NCBI GenBank assembly: GCA_014361095.1
Contig: JACIWF010000014.1
Coordinates: forward strand, 1-17,590
Direction of reading: 5' to 3'
DNA length: 17,590 nt
Source of the DNA: Hadesarchaea archaeon
GTDB lineage: Archaea; Hadarchaeota; Hadarchaeia; Hadarchaeales; Hadarchaeaceae
The notes under the pieces were generated by a model. That model was not told the origin of the DNA. It saw nothing but the letters and a program-made list of their open reading frames with translations, and made no database searches. Shown here piece by piece: positions 1 through 6,965 of this stretch; the stretch's first letter is position 1; each line of letters starts with the position of its first letter. A program made the position numbers and the translations under genes.

Positions 1-61
1 TCTATTAACCTTCTCGACCGAATGTTTTCCTTAAAAAAGACCTCTCGAAAAGGGCAGTGGA

Positions 62-77
62 CTACATAGGTGCGTAG
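62..77. repeat. diverged copy of the CTACGTA-NN-TACGTAG palindrome
   Basis: The sequence CTACATAGGTGCGTAG differs from the exact copies at 301 and 382 at two positions, G to A at position 5 and A to G at position 11. Both are transitions, and they break the dyad symmetry instead of compensating each other. It lies 239 bp left of the next copy and may be a decayed member of the same family. Confidence 0.5.
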
Positions 78-308
78 AGTGTATCTGGTAATTTTTGACA
101 AATCAGGCAGGAGCCGATCGGGCTGGCATTATGGTAAGCTGCGAGAGTTTGGGCACGGTGGATCCAAAGGTCTGCCATCGGAGCGGACGATGTGGGCGTT
201 GCGATGGAGCTTTTGCGAACGCTTCGGGAATTCTGTGCCCAGAAAATCCTTGTTTTCGAGGCAGCTGATATCACGGACTCCGCGGGCGCGCCATGTGGCT
301 CTACGTAG
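70..308 (+). pseudogene. possible decayed or frameshifted coding region, unrecognised
   Basis: No single frame looks like a healthy gene here, but pieces of two + frames do. One frame, starting at a GTG at 70, begins with the strand-like segment RRVYLVIFDKSG and runs to a stop at 325-327. Another frame, with possible starts at GTG 192 or ATG 204, ends at TAG 306-308. It contains AMELLRTLREFCAQKILVF followed by EAADITDSAGAP, which has the helix-then-strand look of a real protein. The TAG stop lies inside the palindrome at 301-316. I do not recognise a family. A frameshifted gene remnant, a very short gene (192-308) and chance all remain possible. The long minus-strand frame over the same bases is Ser/Ala-rich and looks like a shadow. 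Confidence 0.22.
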
Positions 309-319
309 GTACGTAGAGC
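298..319. repeat. perfect palindrome copy, arms extended to 10 bp
   Basis: The 16-bp core CTACGTAGGTACGTAG occupies 301-316. At this copy the symmetry extends three bases further on each side, giving 10-bp arms around a central GG. The core contains TACGTA twice, so it is both a palindrome and an 8-bp tandem. As RNA it could fold into a 6-bp stem with an AGGU loop. As DNA it fits a binding site for a symmetric dimer. Confidence 0.75.
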
Positions 320-343
320 GGATTTAAAGCTGGCACTCAAACT

Positions 344-359
344 CTACGTAGATACGTAG
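344..359. repeat. perfect palindrome copy with GA centre
   Basis: CTACGTAGATACGTAG has the same 7-bp arms as its neighbours but a GA instead of a GG centre. It starts 43 bp after the copy at 301. The sequence between the copies is unrelated, so the copies are not part of a longer direct repeat. Confidence 0.75.
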
Positions 360-381
360 TTTTCGTCTGCAGACAGCCTTT

Positions 382-397
382 CTACGTAGGTACGTAG
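382..397. repeat. perfect palindrome copy
   Basis: CTACGTAGGTACGTAG is identical to the core at 301 and starts 38 bp after the copy at 344. It ends 165 bp before the trkA start, with a terminator-like hairpin in between. It therefore need not be a trkA operator. Confidence 0.75.
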
Positions 398-475
398 CCC
401 GATGATCTGAAAACAGCGGGGTTTCATCTAAAGGATTGGAAGTTCGCAGCATGAGGGCTTAGTATGCACACGATT

Positions 476-495
476 GGTCTCACGAGACCCTCTTT
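476..495 (+). terminator. hairpin plus T-tract, possible terminator
   Basis: GGTCTCACGAGACC (476-489) is self-complementary and can fold as a 5-bp stem with a 4-nt loop. It is followed by CTCTTTT. It would end transcription entering from the left before the trkA promoter. The stem is short, and archaeal termination depends mostly on the T-tract, so this is tentative. Confidence 0.35.
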
Positions 496-522
496 TACCC
501 CGTGATTTCCCAAAAGGATGGG

Positions 523-529
523 TTTTTAT
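523..529 (+). promoter_or_regulatory. TATA-like box for the trkA operon
   Basis: TTTTTAT lies 34 bases before the trkA ATG. A start point about 25 bases downstream would give a leader of roughly 10 nt carrying the GGGATGAT ribosome-binding sequence just before the ATG. The assignment rests on spacing and base composition only. Confidence 0.4.
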
Positions 530-562
530 TCGAGCCTAAGTAGAGTTAAGGGATGATAAACT

Positions 563-1231
563 ATGGCGAAAAAGGCACAATATGTGATTATAGCCGGTGG
601 GGGCAGGGTGGGCTCACACTTGGCCAAGATACTCGAGCCCAGCGGCAGGGACATCGTGATCATCGAAAAGAACCCCGAAGTTTGCGAGAAGCTTTCCTCC
701 GAGCTCAACGCCCTGGTCATCTGCGGTGACGCCACCGACAAGAAGACGCTGGAGGATGCGAAGATTCAGATGGCAGATGTCTTCGTCGCCACTACTGGAA
801 GTGACAACGAAAACATAGTCGCCAGCCAGCTCGCCAAGTACACCTACAAGGTTCCCCTGGTCATGGCGCGGGTTGAGGACATGGATCGGGCGAAGATGCT
901 GCGAGGCATGGGTATAGATTTAATCGTGAGCCCCTCCCATGTTGCCTCGTTGGTCCTTGAAAACGCGATTGCCCTGCCCAACACCACCTCGATACTGGTT
1001 TCCGAGACCATCACCAGAGCGGTTGAGGTCGCCGTCCCCGGTGATTCCAAAGTTCTGGGCAAAAGAATCAGAGACCTCAATTTGCCGCTGGAATGTGTCA
1101 TCGCCGTCATCTATCGGGCGGGGAAGCTGATACTGCCTCACGGAGACACGGTAATTAAGCCCGGCGACATCGTGGCGCTGATAGGTAAGGAGGACGCCAT
1201 CAGAAAGGCGGTTGAGATTCTGAAGGGATGA
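563..1231 (+). CDS. trkA: TrkA-type RCK regulatory subunit of Trk potassium uptake
   Basis: This is a 222-residue cytoplasmic gating subunit of a Trk potassium transporter. Residues 6-125 form an RCK_N Rossmann domain with the dinucleotide motif G12-x-G14-x-x-G17. An acidic residue (E35) follows the second strand, as is usual for NAD(H)-binding RCK domains. Residues 150-222 match an RCK_C domain ending in the typical IKPGDIVALIGKED segment. A single RCK unit of this length is common in archaea, whereas Escherichia coli TrkA has two. The ATG start is preceded by GGGATGAT. The stop overlaps the start of the next small gene by 4 nt (ATGA), and trkH follows, so the proteins are probably made together. 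Function in the family is nucleotide-controlled opening of the TrkH pore. Confidence 0.93.
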   Translation: MAKKAQYVIIAGGGRVGSHLAKILEPSGRDIVIIEKNPEVCEKLSSELNALVICGDATDKKTLEDAKIQMADVFVATTGSDNENIVASQLAKYTYKVPLVMARVEDMDRAKMLRGMGIDLIVSPSHVASLVLENAIALPNTTSILVSETITRAVEVAVPGDSKVLGKRIRDLNLPLECVIAVIYRAGKLILPHGDTVIKPGDIVALIGKEDAIRKAVEILKG

Positions 1232-1380
1232 TCGTGGGGCTGAGGGAATTTAGCCTTCGAGAATTCTTGAAAAAAAACTTTGATTTTCTCACGGGCCTTC
1301 TCAGCGAAATCGGTTTAGTTATCCTAGTAATGTTGCTGTCTTATGCCCTGAGCCTGCTGGCCTTCATCGTCTGGCCTTGA
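1228..1380 (+). CDS. 50-residue single-helix membrane microprotein between trkA and trkH
   Basis: ATG at 1228 overlaps the trkA stop in an ATGA junction, and TGA at 1378-1380 ends 11 nt before the preferred trkH start. The product begins with a charged amphipathic part, MIVGLREFSLREFLKKNFDF, containing a repeated LREF. One hydrophobic helix follows, roughly residues 28-49 (VILVMLLSYALSLLAFIVW), reaching the C-terminus. I do not recognise a family. Its position inside the operon, the overlap, and a transmembrane segment free of charged residues argue for a real gene. A small accessory subunit of the Trk channel, comparable in concept to KdpF in the Kdp system, is the natural inference but is not shown by the sequence. 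The alternative is a non-coding linker with a chance frame. Confidence 0.7.
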   Translation: MIVGLREFSLREFLKKNFDFLTGLLSEIGLVILVMLLSYALSLLAFIVWP

Positions 1381-1391
1381 GCCGAGGTGTG

Positions 1392-2906
1392 ATGGTGTTA
1401 ACACCGCTGACCAAGCAAGACCTGAAGATAATTGGCTTCAACCTCAGCAAGATATGTTATGTCACCGGCTTTGTCCTCTTCTTGCCCATCATCGTGGCGG
1501 TGTCTTATAGCGAGCTTGATACCATCCCCTACTTCCTCATCGGCTCCGCGTTGTCCTTCATCCTGGGCAGCATCCTGTATCATTTTCTCTACACCCAAGA
1601 AGAAATGGAGCTCAAGCACGCCCTGGTCATGGCTGCCCTGGCCTGGCTTCTGGCGCCGCTGCTGGCGAGCGTCCCCCTCTGGCTTTCCAACAGTATGGCT
1701 TCATTGCTGGATGCGATCTTCGAGGGCATCAGCGGCTTCACCGGAACCGGCCTCACCTTGGTGCCGGACATCGATCACATGTCCCGCAGCGTCAACTTCC
1801 TCAGGCATTTTCTTCAGTTCATGGGTGACGGCATAGGGATCATCGTCATTTCGCTCTCGATTTTAGGCAAGACGGAGATGAGTTCGGTGCTTGCCTTCAA
1901 GGGTGAGGCGAAGGAGGTTGGGATCAGGCCCAGCATCGTTCGAACCTCACGGATAATCATCGGCATCGGGGTGATGTTTCTGGCCGTAGGCACGGTTTTG
2001 TTCACCGTTGCAGGTATGCAGGAGGGTCTGAGTCCCGGCCAGGCTTTTTTTGACGGGCTCAATCATGCTATGACGGGTTATGCCACCGGCGGCTTCACCG
2101 TTCATTCTCAAAGTCTGCTCTTCTATCACAGCCTCTGGATCGAGGTGGCAGCTATTGTTACCATGATAATCGGAGCGCTTAACTTCAACCTGCATTACGC
2201 CGTCTTGAGTGGCAGGAGAAGCGAGATCCTGAGGAATATGGAGGTTCGAATACTTATGTTTGTGATGCTGATGTTCGGTTTTCTTGTCTCCGCAAACTTG
2301 ATGACGGTTAAACTGTACCCCAGCGTTGAGGCCCTTTTCAGAAAGGGGTTCTTCCAGGTGATTTCCGCCCAGACCACGACCGGTTTTCAGACGGTCTCAC
2401 CCGTGCACCTGATGTTGGTCTGGCCAGTTTTTTCAATCGTGGTTATGTCAGCAGCGATGTTGTTGGGTGGTTCTGCCAACTCGACATGCGGAGGTATAAA
2501 GATGCTGCGGTTGGGGGTGCTGTTGAAGTCTCTGTTGAATGAGATCCGGCGCTCGCTGCTTCCGAGGACGGCGGTGGTGGGTGGCTCATTTCACCACGTA
2601 GAGGAAACGCCGCTCACGGACAAGATCATCCGCGGTGCCGCGGTGATATCGATGGGTTATCTGTTACTTTTTTCCTTCGGGACGATGATCACGGTCCTTC
2701 ACGGATATGGTCTGGAGGACTCGATGTTCGAGACCGCTTCAGCGCTGGGAAACGTCGGGCTGAGTTCGGGAATAACCTCACCAGCCATGCCCTCGCTGCT
2801 CAAGGTGGCCTACATGTTCCTGATGTGGGCGGGAAAGCTTGAGGTGATCGCGGTGTTCGTCCTCATCGGATTCATCCTGCTGGCGCTCCGGAGGGGCATC
2901 AAATGA
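1392..2906 (+). CDS. trkH: TrkH/KtrB-type potassium transporter, pore-forming subunit
   Basis: This is a 504-residue polytopic membrane protein that moves potassium across the cytoplasmic membrane. All four pore-loop signatures of the Trk/Ktr superfamily are visible in order: SGFTGTGLTL, TGYATGGFTV, SAQTTTGFQTV and SALGNVGLSSG. The central glycines of the selectivity filter are all present. The length is normal for TrkH. The start chosen is ATG 1392, because a strong GAGGTG ribosome-binding sequence (1384-1389) lies just before it. GTG 1395 would have better spacing, and TTG 1377 would overlap the microprotein stop as TTGA. The stop overlaps the next start as ATGA. With trkA upstream this makes a complete Trk system in one operon. 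Confidence 0.95.
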   Translation: MVLTPLTKQDLKIIGFNLSKICYVTGFVLFLPIIVAVSYSELDTIPYFLIGSALSFILGSILYHFLYTQEEMELKHALVMAALAWLLAPLLASVPLWLSNSMASLLDAIFEGISGFTGTGLTLVPDIDHMSRSVNFLRHFLQFMGDGIGIIVISLSILGKTEMSSVLAFKGEAKEVGIRPSIVRTSRIIIGIGVMFLAVGTVLFTVAGMQEGLSPGQAFFDGLNHAMTGYATGGFTVHSQSLLFYHSLWIEVAAIVTMIIGALNFNLHYAVLSGRRSEILRNMEVRILMFVMLMFGFLVSANLMTVKLYPSVEALFRKGFFQVISAQTTTGFQTVSPVHLMLVWPVFSIVVMSAAMLLGGSANSTCGGIKMLRLGVLLKSLLNEIRRSLLPRTAVVGGSFHHVEETPLTDKIIRGAAVISMGYLLLFSFGTMITVLHGYGLEDSMFETASALGNVGLSSGITSPAMPSLLKVAYMFLMWAGKLEVIAVFVLIGFILLALRRGIK

Positions 2907-3400
2907 AACGAGTTGCTGTTTTGATCCTGTTGTTGCTTCTGCTGGTCCCGCTCGGCCGGGCTGAGACGCTGAGGGACCTCATCGATGATCCCGTTGCCTA
3001 CGATGGCAGGCAGGTCAAGTTTAGAGGCGAGGTCATCGGAGTGATGGTCAGGGGCGAGCATGCTTGGGTCAATGTCTTTGACAACGGCCTCGCCATCGGT
3101 GTCTGGTGCCAGGCCGAGGAGGCGGGGCTGATCTCCTTTGTCGGTGATTACACCCACCGCGGGGACATAGTTGAAGTGGTTGGGATTTACCACATGGCGT
3201 GCACCGAGCATGGCGGCGACACGGATATCCATGCTCTCTCACTGCAGGTTTTGGAGAAAGGATATCAGATAGAGAGGCCGCTGAACATGACCCTGCTCCT
3301 GCTCAGCGTCGCCATCTCCATGGCGGCCGTGATTCTGTCCTATTACCTGTGGCACATCCGGAAGGAAATGAAGAAGAGGGTGCCCTGGCCCTTTTATTAG
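2903..3400 (+). CDS. exported, membrane-anchored OB-fold protein of unknown function
   Basis: This is a 165-residue protein. An N-terminal signal-like segment (residues 4-17, a run of leucines after KR) ends at a plausible cleavage site after GRA20. A single domain follows, about residues 22-125, resembling the tRNA_anti/OB-fold type: a GQVKFRGEVIG-like first strand, WVNVFDN, then GDIVEVVGIYHMACTEHGGD. A transmembrane helix at about 130-150 and a basic cytoplasmic tail (HIRKEMKKR) end it, so the OB domain would face outside. Similar signal-OB-anchor proteins with the CxEHGGDxDIHA motif occur, to my knowledge, in archaea and Firmicutes, without a settled role. Two cysteines (in GVWCQA and MACTEH) could form a disulfide. 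The start overlaps the trkH stop as ATGA, suggesting translation coupled to potassium transport. Confidence 0.82.
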   Translation: MKRVAVLILLLLLLVPLGRAETLRDLIDDPVAYDGRQVKFRGEVIGVMVRGEHAWVNVFDNGLAIGVWCQAEEAGLISFVGDYTHRGDIVEVVGIYHMACTEHGGDTDIHALSLQVLEKGYQIERPLNMTLLLLSVAISMAAVILSYYLWHIRKEMKKRVPWPFY

Positions 3401-3413
3401 ATTTCAAAAATCT
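3399..3413. repeat. small inverted repeat before topA
   Basis: AGATTT and AAATCT flank a CAA spacer, forming a 15-nt dyad right after the stop of the OB-fold gene and 17 nt before the preferred topA start. It could be a weak hairpin or a protein site. An upstream TTTTATTA (3392-3399) is TATA-like and might give topA its own promoter. Confidence 0.3.
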
Positions 3414-3430
3414 TGATTTGGGGAGCCGGA

Positions 3431-5497
3431 TTGGGCAAGGCGCTGATAGTCTGTGAAAAGCCGGCCGCAGCGGCCAAGATAGCCGAGGCGCTGGCGAAAG
3501 GCAAACCAGAGCAGGGTCAGCTCAACGGAGTCCCCTATTATGAGTTTGATCTTGATGGCCGGCGCGCCATCGTGGTGCCGGCGCTGGGTCACCTCTATGC
3601 CCTTAAGAACCTTAGGCCGATGCACGATTATCCTTTCTATGACGTCGACTGGGTGCCCGCCCATCTTGCCGACCGCAGGGCCAAAAGGGCTGGAGTTTTT
3701 ATTGAAGCCATCAGCGAGCTGTCTAAGGAAGCCACCGAGTTCATCAGCGCCTGCGACTACGATGTCGAAGGCAGCGTCATCGCGGCCAACATTCTGAGAT
3801 ACATCTGCGGCGAGGAGGCGCTGAAAAAAGCCAGGCGCATGAAATTCTCCACGCTCACGGCGGAGGATCTGCGCCGGGCCTACGAGCAGCTCATGCCAAG
3901 GCTGGACTATGAGCAGATTGAGGCAGGCGTGGCCAGACACATGCTCGACTGGTTCTGGGGGATGAACATCTCGCTGGCGATGAGCATGGCGGTTAAGCGC
4001 GCTGAACAGTGTTATGTCAAGCTTTCGGCAGGGCGCGTGCAGACACCGACGCTGAGGATCTTGGCCGACAGGGAGCGGGAGATCAGAGCCTTCAAACCCG
4101 AGCCCTTCTGGGTGGTTGGTCTCGTCATTGAGTTGGATGGGACGGAAGTGGTCGCCGATCACGTCAGTGGACGCTTCTTTGAAAGGTCGGAGGCCGAGCG
4201 GGTGCTGGCGGCTAGCCGCGGTAAACCGGCGAAAGTTTCCTCAATTCAGGTGCACCGGCACCGTCGCCTGCCTCCAACCCCGTTCAATCTGGGCGACCTG
4301 CAGATGGAGGCCCACCGTTGTTTTGGCTATCCTCCGCTGCGCACTCAGCAGATCGCCCAGGAGCTTTACCTGGCTGCCCTGATAAGCTACCCGAGGACGG
4401 ACAGCCAGAAGTTGCCGGCATCGATTGATTACCGGCGGATAATGGAGCAGCTTGGTTCAATCTCACCTGAGTACAGAGAAATGGCTGAGGAAATTTTTTC
4501 CCTACCCGAGCTGAAGCCAAACGAGGGTAAGAAGACCGACCCGGCCCACCCGGCGATTTATCCCACCGGGCAGAAGCCGGAGAACCTCTCAGGGCCGCAG
4601 CGTAAGCTCTACGATCTCATCGTGCGTAGATTTTTTTCCGTGTTTGGAAATCCAGCGCTTTTGGAGAGCCTGAGGGTTGAGGTTGAAGCCGGCGGGGAGA
4701 AGTTTGTCCTGCGCGGTCGCAGAATTCTGGATCAGGGGTGGCTGAAATTTTACGGTGATTACGGCGGCACTGAGGAGATAACACTTCCTGATTTGCAAGA
4801 AGGCCAGCCCTTGGTGGTCAAGGAGGTGAGAATGGAAGAGAAACGGACCCAGCCTCCTTCGAGATACAGCCCGGCCTCGATTGTGAAAAAGATGGAGGAG
4901 GTGGGAATCGGGACCAAAGGCACCCGCGCGCAGATAGTTCAGAGCCTCTACGAGCGCGGCTACATCACCGGCAGACAGATCACCGTCACCGACCTTGGGA
5001 TGCAGGTGATAGACTCCCTTATCGAATATTGCCCCGAGATTACCAGTGAGGAGCTGACCGCAGCGTTCGAGCGTGAGATGGAGGCCATTCTGGAGGGAAG
5101 GGTAACTAAGGAGAAGGTCTTAGAAAGGGCGCGAGCTGAACTGGATCGGATTCTCTCCAAGTTCAGGCAGCATCAGCTTGAGATAGGGAAAAAGCTGGCG
5201 GAATCCTACCGCGCCGCTCGAGTGAGGCAGCGAAGGCTGGGCAGGTGCCCCAGCTGCGGCGGTGATCTGATGATGATCGTTTCGCGGACTACTCGCAAGA
5301 GATTTGCCGGCTGCTCCAATTATCCCGGCTGCACCAATTCCTTCCCGCTGCCGCAGTCCGGGATGATACTGCCCTTGGGGGAAAACTGTAAGGTCTGCGG
5401 GGCTCCGATGGTTCAGGTCAATAACGCCGGTTCAAGACCATATCGCATGTGTTTGGATCCAAAATGTCCGTCAAAAAAGGCAGGTAATTTGGGATAA
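3431..5497 (+). CDS. topA: DNA topoisomerase I, type IA, archaeal
   Basis: This is a 688-residue topoisomerase that relaxes negative supercoils by single-strand passage through a 5'-phosphotyrosine link. The Toprim domain opens with ALIVCEKP and carries the acidic triad D109-x-D111-x-E113 in ACDYDVEG. The LSAGRVQTPTL motif marks the central core. The catalytic tyrosine is Y320 in LISYPRTDSQKLP, and YSPASIVKKMEEVGIGTKGT follows in the usual order. The C-terminus has two zinc-ribbon units: CPSCGG with a following CSNYPGC, and CKVCG with CLDPKC. TTG 3431 is preferred over TTG 3413 because it gives MGKALIVCEKP, close to the family N-terminus, and has GGGA upstream. No reverse gyrase helicase part is attached. 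It sits 30 nt after the OB-fold gene on the same strand, so read-through from the Trk operon is possible. Confidence 0.95.
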   Translation: MGKALIVCEKPAAAAKIAEALAKGKPEQGQLNGVPYYEFDLDGRRAIVVPALGHLYALKNLRPMHDYPFYDVDWVPAHLADRRAKRAGVFIEAISELSKEATEFISACDYDVEGSVIAANILRYICGEEALKKARRMKFSTLTAEDLRRAYEQLMPRLDYEQIEAGVARHMLDWFWGMNISLAMSMAVKRAEQCYVKLSAGRVQTPTLRILADREREIRAFKPEPFWVVGLVIELDGTEVVADHVSGRFFERSEAERVLAASRGKPAKVSSIQVHRHRRLPPTPFNLGDLQMEAHRCFGYPPLRTQQIAQELYLAALISYPRTDSQKLPASIDYRRIMEQLGSISPEYREMAEEIFSLPELKPNEGKKTDPAHPAIYPTGQKPENLSGPQRKLYDLIVRRFFSVFGNPALLESLRVEVEAGGEKFVLRGRRILDQGWLKFYGDYGGTEEITLPDLQEGQPLVVKEVRMEEKRTQPPSRYSPASIVKKMEEVGIGTKGTRAQIVQSLYERGYITGRQITVTDLGMQVIDSLIEYCPEITSEELTAAFEREMEAILEGRVTKEKVLERARAELDRILSKFRQHQLEIGKKLAESYRAARVRQRRLGRCPSCGGDLMMIVSRTTRKRFAGCSNYPGCTNSFPLPQSGMILPLGENCKVCGAPMVQVNNAGSRPYRMCLDPKCPSKKAGNLG

Positions 5498-5564
5498 CTT
5501 TTCAACCGATTTTTCGTTCGAGAGGCGGGAAAGTTTTTTTGTGGAAAGAGACAAATTATCAACC
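5498..5564 (+). promoter_or_regulatory. topA end / glycosyltransferase promoter region
   Basis: Two T-runs occur, ATTTTTC near 5510-5515 and seven T residues at 5534-5540. They could end topA transcription. The second run also sits about 25-30 bases before the ATG at 5565, where a TATA box would be expected. No clear ribosome-binding sequence precedes 5565, so the message may be nearly leaderless. Confidence 0.3.
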
Positions 5565-6965
5565 ATGAACGAAATTTCACTGTGCGTCAGTTCTCAGACT
5601 CCCCTAGTTAGGTTTCTCACCGACTATGATGAAATTATGAAAAAGCGTGGCCTTAAGGGAGAGTCCTTGGATATCTCCAACTTTGTTGAGGGTGAGGATT
5701 ATACGTTTACCGCAGGGGGAGTAACTAGAATGGTTTTCCCTCTGCTCAAGCAGATGGTCAGCGAGGGTCTTCTGAAGGATCCTCACTGGGTTTCCCTCAA
5801 CTCTTTAGCTCCAGAGACGCTCACCGTGGACAGCATAACGCTGAAGCATGTGCGGATTGAGAGGGAGAGGTTGAGCGGTTACGGTCAAGCGAAAGAGGTT
5901 CTCTGGAAGGCCATGCACGGAATTCAGAAGGGACCGGTTAACTCTCTTTTCTGGCAGGAGGAATTTGTTGATTACACCTATTACAACAGGGTCTGCAGTG
6001 AAGTCATCACTAAGCTGGATGAAAAAAATGATTTTGACCTTTTCTACATTCACGACTTTCAGCAGCTCCCCCTGGGGCAGATGTTGCACACGCTGAAGCC
6101 GAAGATCTTCAGATGGCACATTCCATTTGATGAGTCTTTGATCCCGGAAAACTGGAGGCAGTCGCTAGCATCATATTTCAATGAATATGATTTGGTGATA
6201 GTGAGTTGTAAAAAATATCTTGAATCGCTGAAAAAGTTTGGTTACAGCGGGGAGGCACATTACATTTATCCCTATCTTGACCTCAGCGCCTACGAAAAGC
6301 CCCGACCCGAGGAGGTTGAGAGTTTCAACAAAAAGTTTGGATTGGACCGAGGCGACAGGGTTCTGCTGGTGGTGGCCAGGATGGACCCCATGAAGGGACA
6401 GGACCGAGCGATAGCGGCATTTGCCGAGGTAGTGAAAGAGTACCCCAACCTGAAGCTGGTTCTGGTCGGAAACGGAAGTTTTTCCAGTTCCAAACAGGGA
6501 CTGGGGCTTTCCAAGGCGGAGAGGTGGCTGAGTGAGCTGAAGGAGCTGGTCAGGAGTTTGGATCTGGAAAGCCGGGTGGTCTTCGCCGGCCACCTGACCC
6601 ATGCCGAGCTACAGGCGGCCTATGAGAGATGCGAGCTGACCATCTTGCCCTCAATCCTTGAGGGATTTGGGCTGGTCGTCATCGAAAGCTGGCTGTATAA
6701 AAAGCCCACGATCGTCAGCGCTAACGCCGGGATTTCCGAGCTGATAAAGTATGGGGAAAATGGCCTGCTCTTTGACCCGAACGATCCCCCAGATCTCGCG
6801 GAAAAAATTTCCCTTCTTTTGTCAGATCAAAATCTTTCACTTTCCTTGGGCGAAAACGGTTATAGGGCCTCAAGCCAATGTTCCCTTGCTGAAGGAGTAA
6901 AAGCAGAGTTTGGGTTGATGAGGGAATTGGTGGGGTTTGAAGAGCCGTTAGGTGCAGTTAAATGA
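5565..6965 (+). CDS. GT4-family glycosyltransferase, probably for a trehalose-type osmolyte
   Basis: This is a 466-residue retaining glycosyltransferase of the GT-B fold. The C-terminal half has the GT4 hallmarks: R272-x4-K277 (ARMDPMKGQ) for the sugar-nucleotide phosphates, and the E-x7-E motif E366-GFGLVVI-E374. The N-terminal half has IHDFQQLPLG followed by FRWHIPF. This resembles the HD...WHI pattern of trehalose synthases of the TreT type, and is loosely like GT20 trehalose-6-phosphate synthases. An OtsB-type phosphatase lies about 2 kb downstream and no GT20 OtsA is seen in the window. A role in making a phosphorylated trehalose-like solute is therefore a reasonable inference, but donor and acceptor are not readable from sequence. 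The start ATG 5565 is preferred over GTG 5541, which lies in the probable promoter. The gene is more AT-rich than topA, with one 60-base line (6181-6240) at about 28% GC. The stop overlaps the next gene by 4 nt. Confidence 0.82.
   Translation: MNEISLCVSSQTPLVRFLTDYDEIMKKRGLKGESLDISNFVEGEDYTFTAGGVTRMVFPLLKQMVSEGLLKDPHWVSLNSLAPETLTVDSITLKHVRIERERLSGYGQAKEVLWKAMHGIQKGPVNSLFWQEEFVDYTYYNRVCSEVITKLDEKNDFDLFYIHDFQQLPLGQMLHTLKPKIFRWHIPFDESLIPENWRQSLASYFNEYDLVIVSCKKYLESLKKFGYSGEAHYIYPYLDLSAYEKPRPEEVESFNKKFGLDRGDRVLLVVARMDPMKGQDRAIAAFAEVVKEYPNLKLVLVGNGSFSSSKQGLGLSKAERWLSELKELVRSLDLESRVVFAGHLTHAELQAAYERCELTILPSILEGFGLVVIESWLYKKPTIVSANAGISELIKYGENGLLFDPNDPPDLAEKISLLLSDQNLSLSLGENGYRASSQCSLAEGVKAEFGLMRELVGFEEPLGAVK

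Larger units (their letters stand above)
309..562. other. gene-free stretch upstream of trkA
   Basis: I see no convincing coding frame or tRNA-like structure here. It holds two of the palindromes (344 and 382), a hairpin followed by a T-rich tract (476-495), and a TATA-like box for trkA (523-529). The remainder is unassigned. Confidence 0.6.

Noticed and set aside
70..327. Cas2-like protein, from the start RRVYLVIFDKSG and KLREFGH in an 85-residue frame
   Set aside because: The remainder does not fit Cas2, the later half looks out of frame, and there is no cas or CRISPR context. The resemblance is limited to a few residues.
62..340. 92-residue minus-strand frame
   Set aside because: It is Ser/Ala-rich with no recognisable pattern and lies opposite more protein-like + strand text. 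It looks like a shadow.
62..397. CRISPR array suggested by repeated palindromes with unique gaps
   Set aside because: The repeats are only 16 bp, the gaps (27 and 22 bp, and one over 220 bp) are irregular, and no cas gene is present.
2245..2256. GGTTCGAAT as a tRNA T-loop
   Set aside because: It lies inside trkH, and I saw no matching acceptor or anticodon stems around it.
3413..3430. Upstream TTG 3413 as the topA start
   Set aside because: It lacks a ribosome-binding sequence and adds six residues not typical of the family. TTG 3431 gives the expected N-terminus.
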